Of a stretch of DNA of 30,833 nt, positions 22,121 through 29,590 are shown piece by piece. Within the stretch, counting starts at the first letter, position 1, and each line of letters begins with the position of its first letter. Origin of the DNA: a virus; IMG/VR virus record IMGVR_UViG_3300042541_001236, positions 1 to 30,833 of that record; one strand, given 5' to 3'. A program made the position numbers and the translations under genes. The notes below the pieces were generated by a model. It saw only the letters and a program-made list of their open reading frames with translations. It was not told the origin of the DNA and did not search any database.

Positions 22121-23603
22121 CACTTTGAGTGGTTGGTTTTGCTTTGCCTGCTTCCGATCCGTTTGGATTTCTCATGCCCATTTCGTCGTCCGTGATTTTG
22201 ACGCCGTGTTTCGAGCCGACTTCCTTGGCAATGACCTTGCCAAGCGCCACCTCTTCGGCCCGCTCGCGCAAGTGTTCTTGGAGCGACTTACCGTAAGCGC
22301 CAAGGATGTCGGTTTGGTTGGTGTGGCCTGCTTTCCACATCTCGATCAACTCTTTCGATACGCGCCCGTCGTCAATCGTGAGTTTTTTCGGCATCGTGAA
22401 ATCCCACTTCCACCAATCGGCGGAAGGCTCCAGAATCCCGAGCTTGATGGCCTTGGCGATGGCGTAACCGACTTTACGGCGGGCGCCTTTTTTAAGTGTT
22501 TCCTGACGGTCCTCAACCGCAAGTTGCGCCTTGGAAATGTCGTTTCGCTCGGCAGTTCCCTGCCCACTTGGTTTCCAAAGTGAGTAGGGCCAGCCGACCC
22601 CAACCAGCGCGGCGCGGATGATTCGGTCGTGGAACGATTCCCACTCGGGGCCAGGTCGCGAGTTGACAAGCTGCTCGATCCCGCCGCCGCTGTTGGCGCG
22701 GAAATAGCGCATCATCCCGCCTGCGAAAGACTCAACAGTCACGCCGCAACCGGCGGCAACTCCTTCTTCCCCGCCCGTCAGCGCGTTCATCGGATCGCCC
22801 ATGTCAGGGCCGCCTGTTTCGTTTTTTTCAATGAGGCCGATGGCGGACGCCATTAGTAAAGCGTGCTGTTCCCATTCGTGAGATTGTAGCATGTCCCTCA
22901 GTTTATTCAAAGAAGCCGTAAACGCGGGCAATCCGCGCCCCTGCTCTTGCCAAGACGGGTCGAAATTGTGAATCAGGTCGCGATAGGAAACCCATTGCTC
23001 GGTCTTCCCGTCCTCGCTCAAAATCGCAGCAGCAACAGGCTGGTCTAGCCGGTTGTACGCGATGCCGTCGCGGATTTTCGCGTTCCGATACGGCCCTTCC
23101 TTGATGTATCCACTGTCGGTCGAGTAGCCGCACCCTACGCGGTGTGCGGGGATTTGCTGCACTCGCGGGTATCCGGTGCGGTCTTCTGTTAGAAGCTCCC
23201 AAGCCTCGCCATCCCGGTCAATTGCGTTGGATGTGGTGTAAAGCGTGGTGGCGAAATCGTATTCGTTTCCGCGAATGTCGCAAAGCTGATACCATTCCTC
23301 AGAAAGCCACTTCGCCGCCTTGTCGCCCCATTCTTTATTTTTGCCTTGAAACTTCGGAAGCCAGGCGCGTCCCACCGAATACATGGATTTTTGCTCAATC
23401 GCGCCCTTTAGGATTTCTTCATTCAGGTAGAGTTTGCGAGAAGCCGAAACAATGGTCTTGCGGTCCCACGATGGCACCAAAGCGCCGATGTCCTTCATCT
23501 CCACCGACTCATAAGGGCGCGAACGAGTTTCCCGGTCGGCAGCTCTTGCGGGTCGGCGGTATTGATACGGCTGCCCGTTTTGGTCAAGTATGATGCTGGA
23601 CAT
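22101..23603 (-). CDS. Portal protein, lambda family
   Basis: A 500-residue protein of the usual length for lambda gpB-type portals. Recognisable sections are TIVSASRKLYLNEEILKGAI (early helices), AIDRDGEAWELLTEDRTGYP, QIPAHRVGCGY, the DPSWQEQGRGLPAFTASLNK stretch (compare R-G-xP in the family) and AALVGVGWPYSLWKPSGQGT. It forms the dodecameric DNA channel at one capsid vertex. Its last codons double as the A/C-rich leader of the protease gene. Confidence 0.9.
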   Translation of the reverse strand: MSSIILDQNGQPYQYRRPARAADRETRSRPYESVEMKDIGALVPSWDRKTIVSASRKLYLNEEILKGAIEQKSMYSVGRAWLPKFQGKNKEWGDKAAKWLSEEWYQLCDIRGNEYDFATTLYTTSNAIDRDGEAWELLTEDRTGYPRVQQIPAHRVGCGYSTDSGYIKEGPYRNAKIRDGIAYNRLDQPVAAAILSEDGKTEQWVSYRDLIHNFDPSWQEQGRGLPAFTASLNKLRDMLQSHEWEQHALLMASAIGLIEKNETGGPDMGDPMNALTGGEEGVAAGCGVTVESFAGGMMRYFRANSGGGIEQLVNSRPGPEWESFHDRIIRAALVGVGWPYSLWKPSGQGTAERNDISKAQLAVEDRQETLKKGARRKVGYAIAKAIKLGILEPSADWWKWDFTMPKKLTIDDGRVSKELIEMWKAGHTNQTDILGAYGKSLQEHLRERAEEVALGKVIAKEVGSKHGVKITDDEMGMRNPNGSEAGKAKPTTQSDENSDD

Positions 23604-23605
23604 GG

Positions 23606-23887
23606 TTAGAAACGGACGAATGTGCGGCTGCTTGGCCGGGTGTTGTTATCCAGTCCAATAATCGCAATACGCATTGCCGAAATTCGATGCGACTCGGGCA
23701 GGCCCACCGTCTTCTGGTAGCTCACGCCGTTCTTGGTGGCCGATGTCACGTTGTCCGTGCCGCCCTTGGTTAGATACCCAGCGGAAACAGCCGATGCAAA
23801 CTCAGTTTTCACCGACGCAATCCGGATGGCGTCGCCGAAAGCGTAGTCGTAAATGTCCTGTGCCGCCTGGAATGCGTTCGCCGCCAT
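23606..23887 (-). CDS. Head-tail joining protein candidate (gpW position)
   Basis: A 93-residue protein (MAANAFQAAQDIYDYAFGDA, then ESHRISAMRIAIIGLDNNTR) that ends 2 nt before the portal start. In lambda the gpW gene lies between terminase and portal. No strong sequence match to gpW is claimed. A 13-bp palindrome GTCAAAGTTTGAC (23903-23915) lies just upstream. Confidence 0.6.
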   Translation of the reverse strand: MAANAFQAAQDIYDYAFGDAIRIASVKTEFASAVSAGYLTKGGTDNVTSATKNGVSYQKTVGLPESHRISAMRIAIIGLDNNTRPSSRTFVRF

Positions 23888-23902
23888 TGCAAAGCGGGCG
23901 GT

Positions 23903-23915
23903 GTCAAAGTTTGAC
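23903..23915. promoter_or_regulatory. Palindrome GTCAAAGTTTGAC, operator candidate
   Basis: Perfect 6-bp inverted repeat around a single G, located between the divergent genes at 23887 (minus) and 24090 (plus). TTTGAC also resembles a -35 box. Could be a repressor site. Confidence 0.35.
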
Positions 23916-24002
23916 GGGGTGACGAAAAAAGCTTGCGCGGGCCGATGATTTTTGGAATTGGTCGCGGCACGCTTTCGTGAGGCGCAAAAACCAGATCAGC
24001 AA

Positions 24003-24070
24003 CAGCCTTCGGGCTGGCTTCTAGGGGGTTCTGGCCCCATCACGACTAGGAGCCAGCCCGTGGGCTTTTT
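24003..24070 (+). promoter_or_regulatory. Attenuator-like leader with three competing hairpins
   Basis: Three overlapping structures precede the plus-strand gene at 24090. (1) CAGCC-TTCG-GGCTG (24003-24016), a stable tetraloop hairpin. (2) GGGCTGGCTTCTAG (24011-24024) pairing with CTAGGAGCCAGCCC (24046-24059). (3) AGCCC-GT-GGGCT-TTTT (24055-24070), a typical terminator. (2) needs the bases of both (1) and (3), so forming (1) would free (3) and stop transcription, while (2) would block the terminator. The pairings are exact apart from one G-T; the regulatory reading is inferred. Confidence 0.55.
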
Positions 24071-24089
24071 CGTGCACAAAACAAACCAG

Positions 24090-24728
24090 ATGGCTATTAA
24101 GAAAAAACAAGAAGAGACGGTCGCGGTTCATATCAGCGCCCCGAAAATTGAAACGCTCAAGGTCCGCATTGTCGGGACCGCTCCATACGTCCAGCTCCGG
24201 TTTTCGGAAAAGGCGATCAATGCCATGTCGGAAAAGATGATGGCGGGATCGCAGGCAACGAAGAAAAAGGCGCGGGAGGCTCGAAACTTCGACGAGGATT
24301 TCCGCCAAGCACTCCACGTTTCCGACGAAGGGTGGCACGGCATTCCTGCCGGTGCTTTCCGCGCCGGAATGATCGACGCTTGCCGGTTGGTCGGATTCAA
24401 GATGACTCAGGCGAAAATGTCCGTTTTCGTCGAAGCTGATGGGTTCGACAAGGTTGATGCCGTCCCGCTCATCAAGATCAAGGGCAAGCCGGAACCGTCC
24501 AAGATGCACGTTCGCAATGCCACCGGCGTTTGTGACCTGCGCGTTCGGGCTAAATTCTGGCCATGGTCGGCGGAAATCCGAATCAGCTACGACGCTGACC
24601 AGTTCTCCGCAAACGACGCGATCAACCTCATTAACCGGGTCGGCGCGCAAGTCGGGGTTGGCGAGGGTCGCCCGTTCTCCAAAAACTCCGCTGGCATGGG
24701 CTGGGGCACCTTCCGCATCGAAGATTGA
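24090..24728 (+). CDS. Conserved phage protein of unknown function
   Basis: A 212-residue protein (start at 24090, after AAACAAACCAG; the longer frame from 23952 would run through the hairpin leader). Motifs: KVRIVGTAPYVQLRFSEKAI, WHGIPAGAFRAGMIDACRLV, FKMTQAKMSVFVEADGFD, MHVRNATGVCDLRVRAKFWP, VGVGEGRPFSKNSAGMGWGT. I recognise this as a widespread but uncharacterised phage family. It is on the strand opposite to the terminase-portal genes that flank it, and its 3' side is a GGCNN tract. Confidence 0.75.
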   Translation: MAIKKKQEETVAVHISAPKIETLKVRIVGTAPYVQLRFSEKAINAMSEKMMAGSQATKKKAREARNFDEDFRQALHVSDEGWHGIPAGAFRAGMIDACRLVGFKMTQAKMSVFVEADGFDKVDAVPLIKIKGKPEPSKMHVRNATGVCDLRVRAKFWPWSAEIRISYDADQFSANDAINLINRVGAQVGVGEGRPFSKNSAGMGWGTFRIED

Positions 24729-24744
24729 TCGTCAATGCCACATT

Positions 24745-24902
24745 GCAGGCTGGGCAAGGCCAGACGAGGTCAGGCGCGCAATCGCATGTTACGGCAGGCG
24801 TGGCAGGGCGTGGCAAGGCCAGGCGAGGCACGGCAAGGCAAGGCACGGCAGGCAAGGCGGGGCGGGGCCGGGCTAGGCTAGGCGCGGCATGGCAACACAC
24901 GG
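24745..24902 (+). repeat. GGCNN pentamer tract 1
   Basis: About 155 bp of mainly 5-nt units GGCNN (GGCAA, GGCAC, GGCAG, GGCGG, GGCTA), degenerate and broken by single shifts. It begins soon after the stop of the plus-strand gene at 24728 and ends in the 37-nt element at 24891-24927. Confidence 0.85.
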
Positions 24903-24927
24903 CGTGATGGGCATCACTATAAAAGGC
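24891..24927 (+). repeat. 37-nt tail element, copy 1 (ends CTATAAAAGGC)
   Basis: Matches the copy at 25637-25673 at 29 of 37 positions with no gaps; the last 11 bases CTATAAAAGGC are identical. Here TATAAA lies about 20 nt before the ATG of the next plus-strand gene and could act as a -10 box. It also contains a small hairpin TGATG-GG-CATCA. Confidence 0.7.
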
Positions 24928-24941
24928 CCGCATTCTCCAAT

Positions 24942-25403
24942 ATGAAAACGAAACCAAATGAAACGGCATCTCTTGAGGAACTCCTTGGGAAGATCGCGCA
25001 GAAACACGGCGGGACATTGACACCGGAACAGGTGCTAAAAGCGGCGGCTCCGAAAAGCTCGCCGCTACACCAGCACTTCCAATGGGACGACACGGAAGCG
25101 GCGAGGCAATACCGCTTGATGCAGGCCGGCCAGCTCATCCGCAGGGTCCGCATTACCTACTCCCCAAGCGAGGGCCGCGAGTTCCGCGTCCGCGCTTTCG
25201 TGAACGTCACCCCTGAAGCGTGCGAAGACGAAAGCCCGCGTGGCCATTACGTCTCTTTCGAGACGGCAATCGGAATCCCGAACTACCGCGAGCAACTGTT
25301 GGCAAATGCGCGGCGGGACGCTGAGACTTTCAAGCAGAAATACGCCACGCTTGAAGAGGTGCTTCCAATCATCCAAGCCATCGACGCAGGCTTGGCCCGG
25401 TAG
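24942..25403 (+). CDS. Conserved phage protein of unknown function
   Basis: A 153-residue protein. The N-terminal half (LEELLGKIAQKHGGTLTPEQ, VLKAAAPKSSPLHQHFQWDD, TEAARQYRLMQAGQLIRRVR) is a pattern I recall from conserved phage proteins with SPLHxxFxWDD. The C-terminal third is helical (RREQLLANARRDAETFKQKY-like). Like the gene before it, it lies on the plus strand between terminase and portal and is followed by a GGCNN tract. Function unknown. Confidence 0.75.
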   Translation: MKTKPNETASLEELLGKIAQKHGGTLTPEQVLKAAAPKSSPLHQHFQWDDTEAARQYRLMQAGQLIRRVRITYSPSEGREFRVRAFVNVTPEACEDESPRGHYVSFETAIGIPNYREQLLANARRDAETFKQKYATLEEVLPIIQAIDAGLAR

Positions 25404-25423
25404 GCCCGCAAAGGCTCGACTCG

Positions 25424-25651
25424 TCATGGCAGGCATGGCGAGGCCTGGCACGGCGAGGCTGGGCAAGGCACGGCAGGCAAGGCTCGGCAAGGCATGGCAC
25501 GGCAAGGCATGGCGAGGCACGGCAGGCGTGGCGCGGCGTGGCGTGGCGTGGCAAGGCTGGGCGAGGCTGGGCAAGGCATGGCAGGCAAGGCAGGCAAGGC
25601 TTGGCAGGGCAAGGCACGGCACGGCCCGGCAAGGCAGGCACAACACGGCGA
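25424..25651 (+). repeat. GGCNN pentamer tract 2
   Basis: About 225 bp of GGCNN pentamers (GGCAA, GGCAC, GGCAT, GGCGA, GGCGT), with short runs of in-phase units. It follows the stop of the gene at 25403 and ends in the second 37-nt element. Open frames that cross it are low-complexity (ARHGK/ARQGM type) and are not taken as genes. Confidence 0.88.
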
Positions 25652-25673
25652 CATGAGCAGGTCTATAAAAGGC
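25637..25673 (+). repeat. 37-nt tail element, copy 2 (ends CTATAAAAGGC)
   Basis: Ungapped direct repeat of the element at 24891-24927 (29/37). Its last base abuts the stop codon of the terminase large-subunit gene on the other strand (TGA at 25676-25674). Confidence 0.7.
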
Positions 25674-27413
25674 TCACTTTACCTCTTCCATTGCGACGAG
25701 AACCTTGAAAATGCACGCTGCGACGACTCCAATCACCTCGCAGTCCCAAAGGTGGTTCGGTGCGTGCTGCTTAACGAGTTCCCATCGCCACAAGCCCGGT
25801 TTCACCTCGCGCTTTTGCTCGTTCTGCATCTGGCTGTGGTAGTTTTTCGAGGCATCGACCGGCACTCCGAAGCTGCCGCTACCCATCAATGCCGTTAGTC
25901 GGTCTTTCGCCAGCAGGTTGGAAAACGGAATGATCTGGTAAGCCTGACCAGCGGACGAAATGCAGTTGATGTAATCGCCGAAAATGCGCCGGTATTTCTT
26001 TTCACCGTAACGCTTGATATAGCCGTCAACGTCCGCGCCTTTTGTAAGGTTCCAAGGTTTTGGGTCGTTCGGTGTCGCTGACCTCATTGCCTCGTTGGCA
26101 ACCTCCTCCTGCTGGTATCCGCAGTCCACGAACACGCACCGGTTTTCGACGCCGAAACGCTCTTGCAAGTATCGCACGTTGTCCCATGTCTCAACCCGTC
26201 CCTCCCAAAGTAGCCGCGATTGCCCGCCGATCTTCCATGCGCGAATACCAACCCATCGGTGGCCCTTCTGGTTGTCCACGGTCATAAAGCGGAAGTCTTC
26301 CAAGTCCCATTTTGCGCCTTCGTGGAACTCGTTCTTGGAATACGGATCGCCAGTGTCGGTCAGCCTGGGCGTGTCAGACGGCGGCGACCAGAACGACGCG
26401 AAACGCTGGGTAATGATTTGCTCCAGCTTCTCAAGCTGCCCGTTCTTCTTCTCCTCGTTGGCGACGATCCATTCTTTCACAATGTCGCTCCACCGATAGC
26501 GCCAGACGGTCATGAAGGTTGCCCGCAACGTCATCCGCTCGGGCATGAATCGCCCTTCGTCCCACACCGGGCGGCACTTGGCCCACTGTCGCCGGTTGTA
26601 TTCCGTGTCCTCAAACTCCGTCCCGCAGTGCGGGCATTTCAAGCGGACCGTGGCGAAGATGGCCGGCCAATCCAGTTCCTCGTTGCCGTCGCGGATTGTC
26701 TCATATTGGAAATTCTTCCAGTCAAAAACGTGACCGGTTGAGCAGTGCGGGCAGAGATGTTCCAGCTCATGCCACTTGCCGTCCTTCGCGTGCTTGTGCC
26801 ACTCGGTTCCTTCGTTCCCGCCTTGGGACATGAGCAAGTTCTTGCGGTTCCATCGCCCGTGATGGCGCTTCAAAAGGAATCCGATCATGCCCTCATCCCA
26901 TCGCCAGCACTCGTCGCCCGCCGTGTTGACCATCGACTTTTCCTGCAGGTCGGTGACGTTCGCGGCGCCGGCGAAGAAATTCATGTGCCGGAAAATCACC
27001 GAGTCCTTCTTCCAGTTGGACCGCTCCGGCCCGGTCGGGATGTAGTCGCGGGTCAGCGGCGAAGTCTGCCAAACTTTGCGCATCCGCGACTCCATCCAGT
27101 CCTTCACCATGTCCGTCGTCTGGCCAATGACCAGAGTGTCGCCAGGGTCAACTGCCACGATGCGGGTACACCACGATTCAAGGATCGCCGTCTTGCCAAA
27201 CCCGACGCACGCCAGAACCGCAATCTCCCGCACCTCGGAATCCTCCAGCCAATCGAAAATTGTGCTGTGCGCCGGCACGGCATCGAGCGAATATCGCGCC
27301 CCTTCGGGAGAGTTTGGGAGATACACGTTCTCGCTTACCCACTCGCGGAGCGGCATCTCAGGTGGCGGGCGAACCCCGAGCCGGAAGCCGTCAAGGTAGG
27401 GTGTCGGGCGCAT
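25674..27413 (-). CDS. Terminase large subunit (GpA-like)
   Basis: A 579-residue ATPase-nuclease that packages DNA. The ATPase part has a variant Walker A CVGFGKT (69-75) and a Walker B-like NTAGDECW (D167, E168). Two CPHC pairs (221-224 and 260-263) form a zinc-finger insert as in GpA-type terminases. The nuclease part shows TVDNQKGH, VFVDCGYQ and WDCEV acidic positions. It starts 23 bp inside the small-subunit gene. The length is typical of the family. Confidence 0.92.
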   Translation of the reverse strand: MRPTPYLDGFRLGVRPPPEMPLREWVSENVYLPNSPEGARYSLDAVPAHSTIFDWLEDSEVREIAVLACVGFGKTAILESWCTRIVAVDPGDTLVIGQTTDMVKDWMESRMRKVWQTSPLTRDYIPTGPERSNWKKDSVIFRHMNFFAGAANVTDLQEKSMVNTAGDECWRWDEGMIGFLLKRHHGRWNRKNLLMSQGGNEGTEWHKHAKDGKWHELEHLCPHCSTGHVFDWKNFQYETIRDGNEELDWPAIFATVRLKCPHCGTEFEDTEYNRRQWAKCRPVWDEGRFMPERMTLRATFMTVWRYRWSDIVKEWIVANEEKKNGQLEKLEQIITQRFASFWSPPSDTPRLTDTGDPYSKNEFHEGAKWDLEDFRFMTVDNQKGHRWVGIRAWKIGGQSRLLWEGRVETWDNVRYLQERFGVENRCVFVDCGYQQEEVANEAMRSATPNDPKPWNLTKGADVDGYIKRYGEKKYRRIFGDYINCISSAGQAYQIIPFSNLLAKDRLTALMGSGSFGVPVDASKNYHSQMQNEQKREVKPGLWRWELVKQHAPNHLWDCEVIGVVAACIFKVLVAMEEVK

Positions 27414-28041
27414 ATTGCGAGAGTTCTCCCAGCTTCTCGCGGGCGTATTTGCCGATGGCCTTCTTCACCTCGCCTGCCGGTCGGCCAGCAAGGACCGGCG
27501 TAAGGTCGCCTGCCATTTTTAGGAGCATCCCTTGCAGGACGAGTCCAAGTTTTTGCCCGTCTGCTCGCTGCGACTCCTGGGAGACGAATTTACCGGACTC
27601 GACCTCCAGCTCGATCTTTTTAATGTCGATTTCAACTTCAAGCTTTTCGCAAAGCAGCGTCTCACGGTCCCTTCGCGGCTTGCCGTCGTAGTGCCCTGCT
27701 GATGGATTGGCCGCAAACCATGAGCGCCAGGCCGCCACGTCTTCCTTCGTGCCGACCTTTTCAGGGATGCCTTGCCGGCATTCATTGCGCCATTGATAGA
27801 TTGTCTTTCGTGAGATTTCAAACAGTTCAGCAATGCGGGTGATACTGACAAGCTCGCGATCTATAGGCTCAACGCCTGCTGCCGATTCCAAAATCTTCCG
27901 CTCTGCTGCAGTGAGAGACTTGCCCTGCCGGACCTTGCCGACCAGGTTGGCGATGTCCTTCTTTTTGATCTGGTCGAGCTGGTCGCCGGTCAGCATCGGG
28001 GCAGCCTTCGGGCGGCCTGCTTTGCGCTTCACGGGTGTCAT
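27391..28041 (-). CDS. Terminase small subunit (DNA-binding)
   Basis: A 216-residue protein (MTPVKRKAGRPKAAPMLTGD). A helix-turn-helix lies at about 70-90 (ITRIAELFEISRKTIYQWRN), followed by helices and a C-terminal KKAIGKYAREKLGELSQYAP, as in Nu1-like small subunits that recognise packaging sites. The start at 28041 is fixed by an ATGA overlap with the small gene upstream; the longer frame from 28389 is a shadow of that and the SLOG gene. Confidence 0.85.
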   Translation of the reverse strand: MTPVKRKAGRPKAAPMLTGDQLDQIKKKDIANLVGKVRQGKSLTAAERKILESAAGVEPIDRELVSITRIAELFEISRKTIYQWRNECRQGIPEKVGTKEDVAAWRSWFAANPSAGHYDGKPRRDRETLLCEKLEVEIDIKKIELEVESGKFVSQESQRADGQKLGLVLQGMLLKMAGDLTPVLAGRPAGEVKKAIGKYAREKLGELSQYAPDTLP

Positions 28042-28160
28042 GGCGTCGGAGATTGGAGCGCTGAGGTCGGAGTCGAACCGCCTTCTTCCGGCTGGAAGCC
28101 GGGCGCATGGCCAAGGTTGGCATCCTTCATCTTCGCTGCTTGTTCGGGGGTGAGTTTCAT
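28038..28160 (-). CDS. 40-residue small protein before terminase
   Basis: MKLTPEQAAKMKDANLGHAP then GFQPEEGGSTPTSALQSPTP. ATGA overlaps on both sides (28157-28160 and 28038-28041) support it as a true link of the operon. Function unknown. Confidence 0.55.
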   Translation of the reverse strand: MKLTPEQAAKMKDANLGHAPGFQPEEGGSTPTSALQSPTP

Positions 28161-28483
28161 AGCCGCTTAAAAATTTTGAGCCCATGTTTTCTTGCCGTCG
28201 CTTCCATGTTGGCGGTCCCTTTCCCGCCCGGAAATAAAACAACTGCTTGCGCCTGCTTAGCCATGGCTTCGTTTCGCATTGGTCCCGCCGCCTTGCCATA
28301 AGTTTTCCAATCTGCGGCAATCTTAGTGACCGGCAATCCGATTCTCCTTGCCCATATTTCTCCGAACTCATCACCTCCCCGACATCCACCGCTTATAACT
28401 TCCGACACCCCTATTCTTGACAAGAATTCCGCGTCACCTTGTCTTTCGGTGTAGTCTCTTCCTCCTGCAATTATTGTTTTCAT
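28157..28483 (-). CDS. DUF2493/SLOG-like Rossmann protein
   Basis: A 108-residue protein: MKTIIAGGRDYT (beta-strand and GGR loop), SEVISGGCRGGDEFGEIWAR (second nucleotide-binding loop), ADWKTYGKAAGPMRNEAMAK and VVLFPGGKGTANM (PGGxGT). These are the hallmarks of DUF2493, a member of the SLOG/LOG-DprA nucleotide-binding superfamily; LOG enzymes split nucleoside 5'-monophosphates into base and ribose 5-phosphate. The exact activity here is unknown. The start at 28483 overlaps the ParB-PRTase stop (ATGA). Confidence 0.85.
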   Translation of the reverse strand: MKTIIAGGRDYTERQGDAEFLSRIGVSEVISGGCRGGDEFGEIWARRIGLPVTKIAADWKTYGKAAGPMRNEAMAKQAQAVVLFPGGKGTANMEATARKHGLKIFKRL

Positions 28484-29421
28484 TGGTAGGTGATCCATGC
28501 AAATGGTCGGCAGTTGCCCCCAGCTTCGTGAATTGCATTCACGCATGCCCGAATCGTTCGGCCAGTGGTTATCACATCATCCAACAAAAGAATGCTACAA
28601 TTTTCAACGGCGCTTGACAAAATTTGTTGCTTTTCCTCCGCGTGAACCCCTCTCGATTTTCTGTCGCTCGCGCCAAAGATTTCTTTTCGCTTGGTCCCCA
28701 TTAGACTGGCTACCGCATCAGCCACCGCTATCATTGGATGGCTTTCGCGCTTGCTTGCTGGAACGGTGACAAATTGAAACTTTGGCCACTTCGGCCCCGG
28801 CCTGTTGAACATTTCTGAGAAGTCTGCAATCAACCTTTCAGCGAATGCTTTCGGGTTGCTCTGCTTCATTGCCATAACCTCCTTGTAGTCAGTGACAGAG
28901 CTTGTTGATTTTACGGCAAAGCATCCAATGCACGCATCCTTCACATGATAAGGGCCGAGTCCGGTCGGTCGCGGAACAGAAGATTCGATTGGCGACTTGC
29001 TTTGTTCTTGTTCGGTCGGTTCCGGTGAATTCAAAAATGCCTCAATATCTGCGCCGTCGAAGCCGAGCAGGTCCAGGTCAAAGTCCATTTCCCGTAGGTC
29101 GGCCAGCTCCAGCCCGAGCAGCTCCTCATCCCAGCCCGCGTTCAGCGCGAGCTTGTTGTCCGCGATGATGTAGGCGCGGCGCTGCGTGTCGGTGAGGTGC
29201 GACAGCCGGATGCACGGCACTTTCGCCAGCCCGAGCTTGCCTGCTGCCAACACGCGGCCATGGCCGGCGATGATGCCGTTCTCGCCGTCGATTAGGACCG
29301 GGTTTGTGAAGCCGAACTCTCGGATGCTGCCCGCAATCTGCGCGACCTGCGCATCGGAGTGGGTCCGCGCGTTGCGGGCGTAGGGAATCAGGTCCGATGT
29401 CGGTATGGTTTCGATTTTCAC
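28480..29421 (-). CDS. ParB-like domain fused to a phosphoribosyltransferase
   Basis: A 313-residue two-domain protein. Residues 1-130 are a ParB/sulfiredoxin-fold domain: LIPYARNARTHSDAQVAQIA, then NGIIAGHGRVLAAGKLGLAK with the GHGR box, and RRAYIIADNKLALNAGWDEE. After a linker (about 131-155) the C-terminal part ends in a textbook type-I phosphoribosyltransferase signature, LLLDDVITTGRTI (about 278-290), with DACIGCFAVKST at about 162-173. In phages this ParB domain is usually joined to a DNA methyltransferase; here that place is taken by a PRTase. Substrate unknown; linkage to the SLOG gene suggests nucleotide or base chemistry on DNA. Confidence 0.85.
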   Translation of the reverse strand: MKIETIPTSDLIPYARNARTHSDAQVAQIAGSIREFGFTNPVLIDGENGIIAGHGRVLAAGKLGLAKVPCIRLSHLTDTQRRAYIIADNKLALNAGWDEELLGLELADLREMDFDLDLLGFDGADIEAFLNSPEPTEQEQSKSPIESSVPRPTGLGPYHVKDACIGCFAVKSTSSVTDYKEVMAMKQSNPKAFAERLIADFSEMFNRPGPKWPKFQFVTVPASKRESHPMIAVADAVASLMGTKRKEIFGASDRKSRGVHAEEKQQILSSAVENCSILLLDDVITTGRTIRACVNAIHEAGGNCRPFAWITYQ

Positions 29422-29590
29422 GGTGTTGCGTTGTAACCTTGGCTGTCAAATTTGTCGTAAGAAAAGAGCGGGATGCGCCTTAACCCCGAGGGGCTATCTT
29501 ATGACGTAGGGTTCCCGTATGGGGGTGGATAATGCGATAAAGTGCAATAAATGCTCGTTTTCTGTCTTTATTGCTCATTTCTTTAGTGCG
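29422..29590 (-). promoter_or_regulatory. Intergenic region before the ParB-PRTase gene
   Basis: The 169-bp gap has TTGACA (29449-29444), which could be a -35 box but lies only about 22 nt from the ATG. A small CCCC-GA-GGGG hairpin (about 29483-29494) is also present. The leader ends ACAACGCAACACC, again A/C-rich. Confidence 0.3.
29480..29578 (-). CDS. Possible 32-residue basic peptide
   Basis: MSNKDRKRAFIALYRIIHPH then TGTLRHKIAPRG, starting 12 nt after the stop of the upstream gene with AAAGAA before the ATG. It fills most of the gap but has no other support. Confidence 0.3.
   Translation of the reverse strand: MSNKDRKRAFIALYRIIHPHTGTLRHKIAPRG

Noticed and set aside
24745-25651. GGCNN tracts as a CRISPR array.
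   Set aside because: There are no regular spacers or 24-40 nt repeats; the period is 5 nt.
25494-25898. Open frames through the GGCNN tract (MARQGMARHGRRG...) as a repeat protein.
   Set aside because: The tract is open in several frames on both strands and the peptides are pure low complexity that run on into antisense of the terminase gene.
28045-28110. GGTTCGACTCC (minus strand, 28079-28069) with a nearby CCGG-CTTCCAG-CCGG loop looks like the 3' half of a tRNA, perhaps an attachment site.
   Set aside because: The 5' acceptor partner is missing, the T stem has a mismatch, and the bases are explained by codons of the coupled 40-residue ORF.
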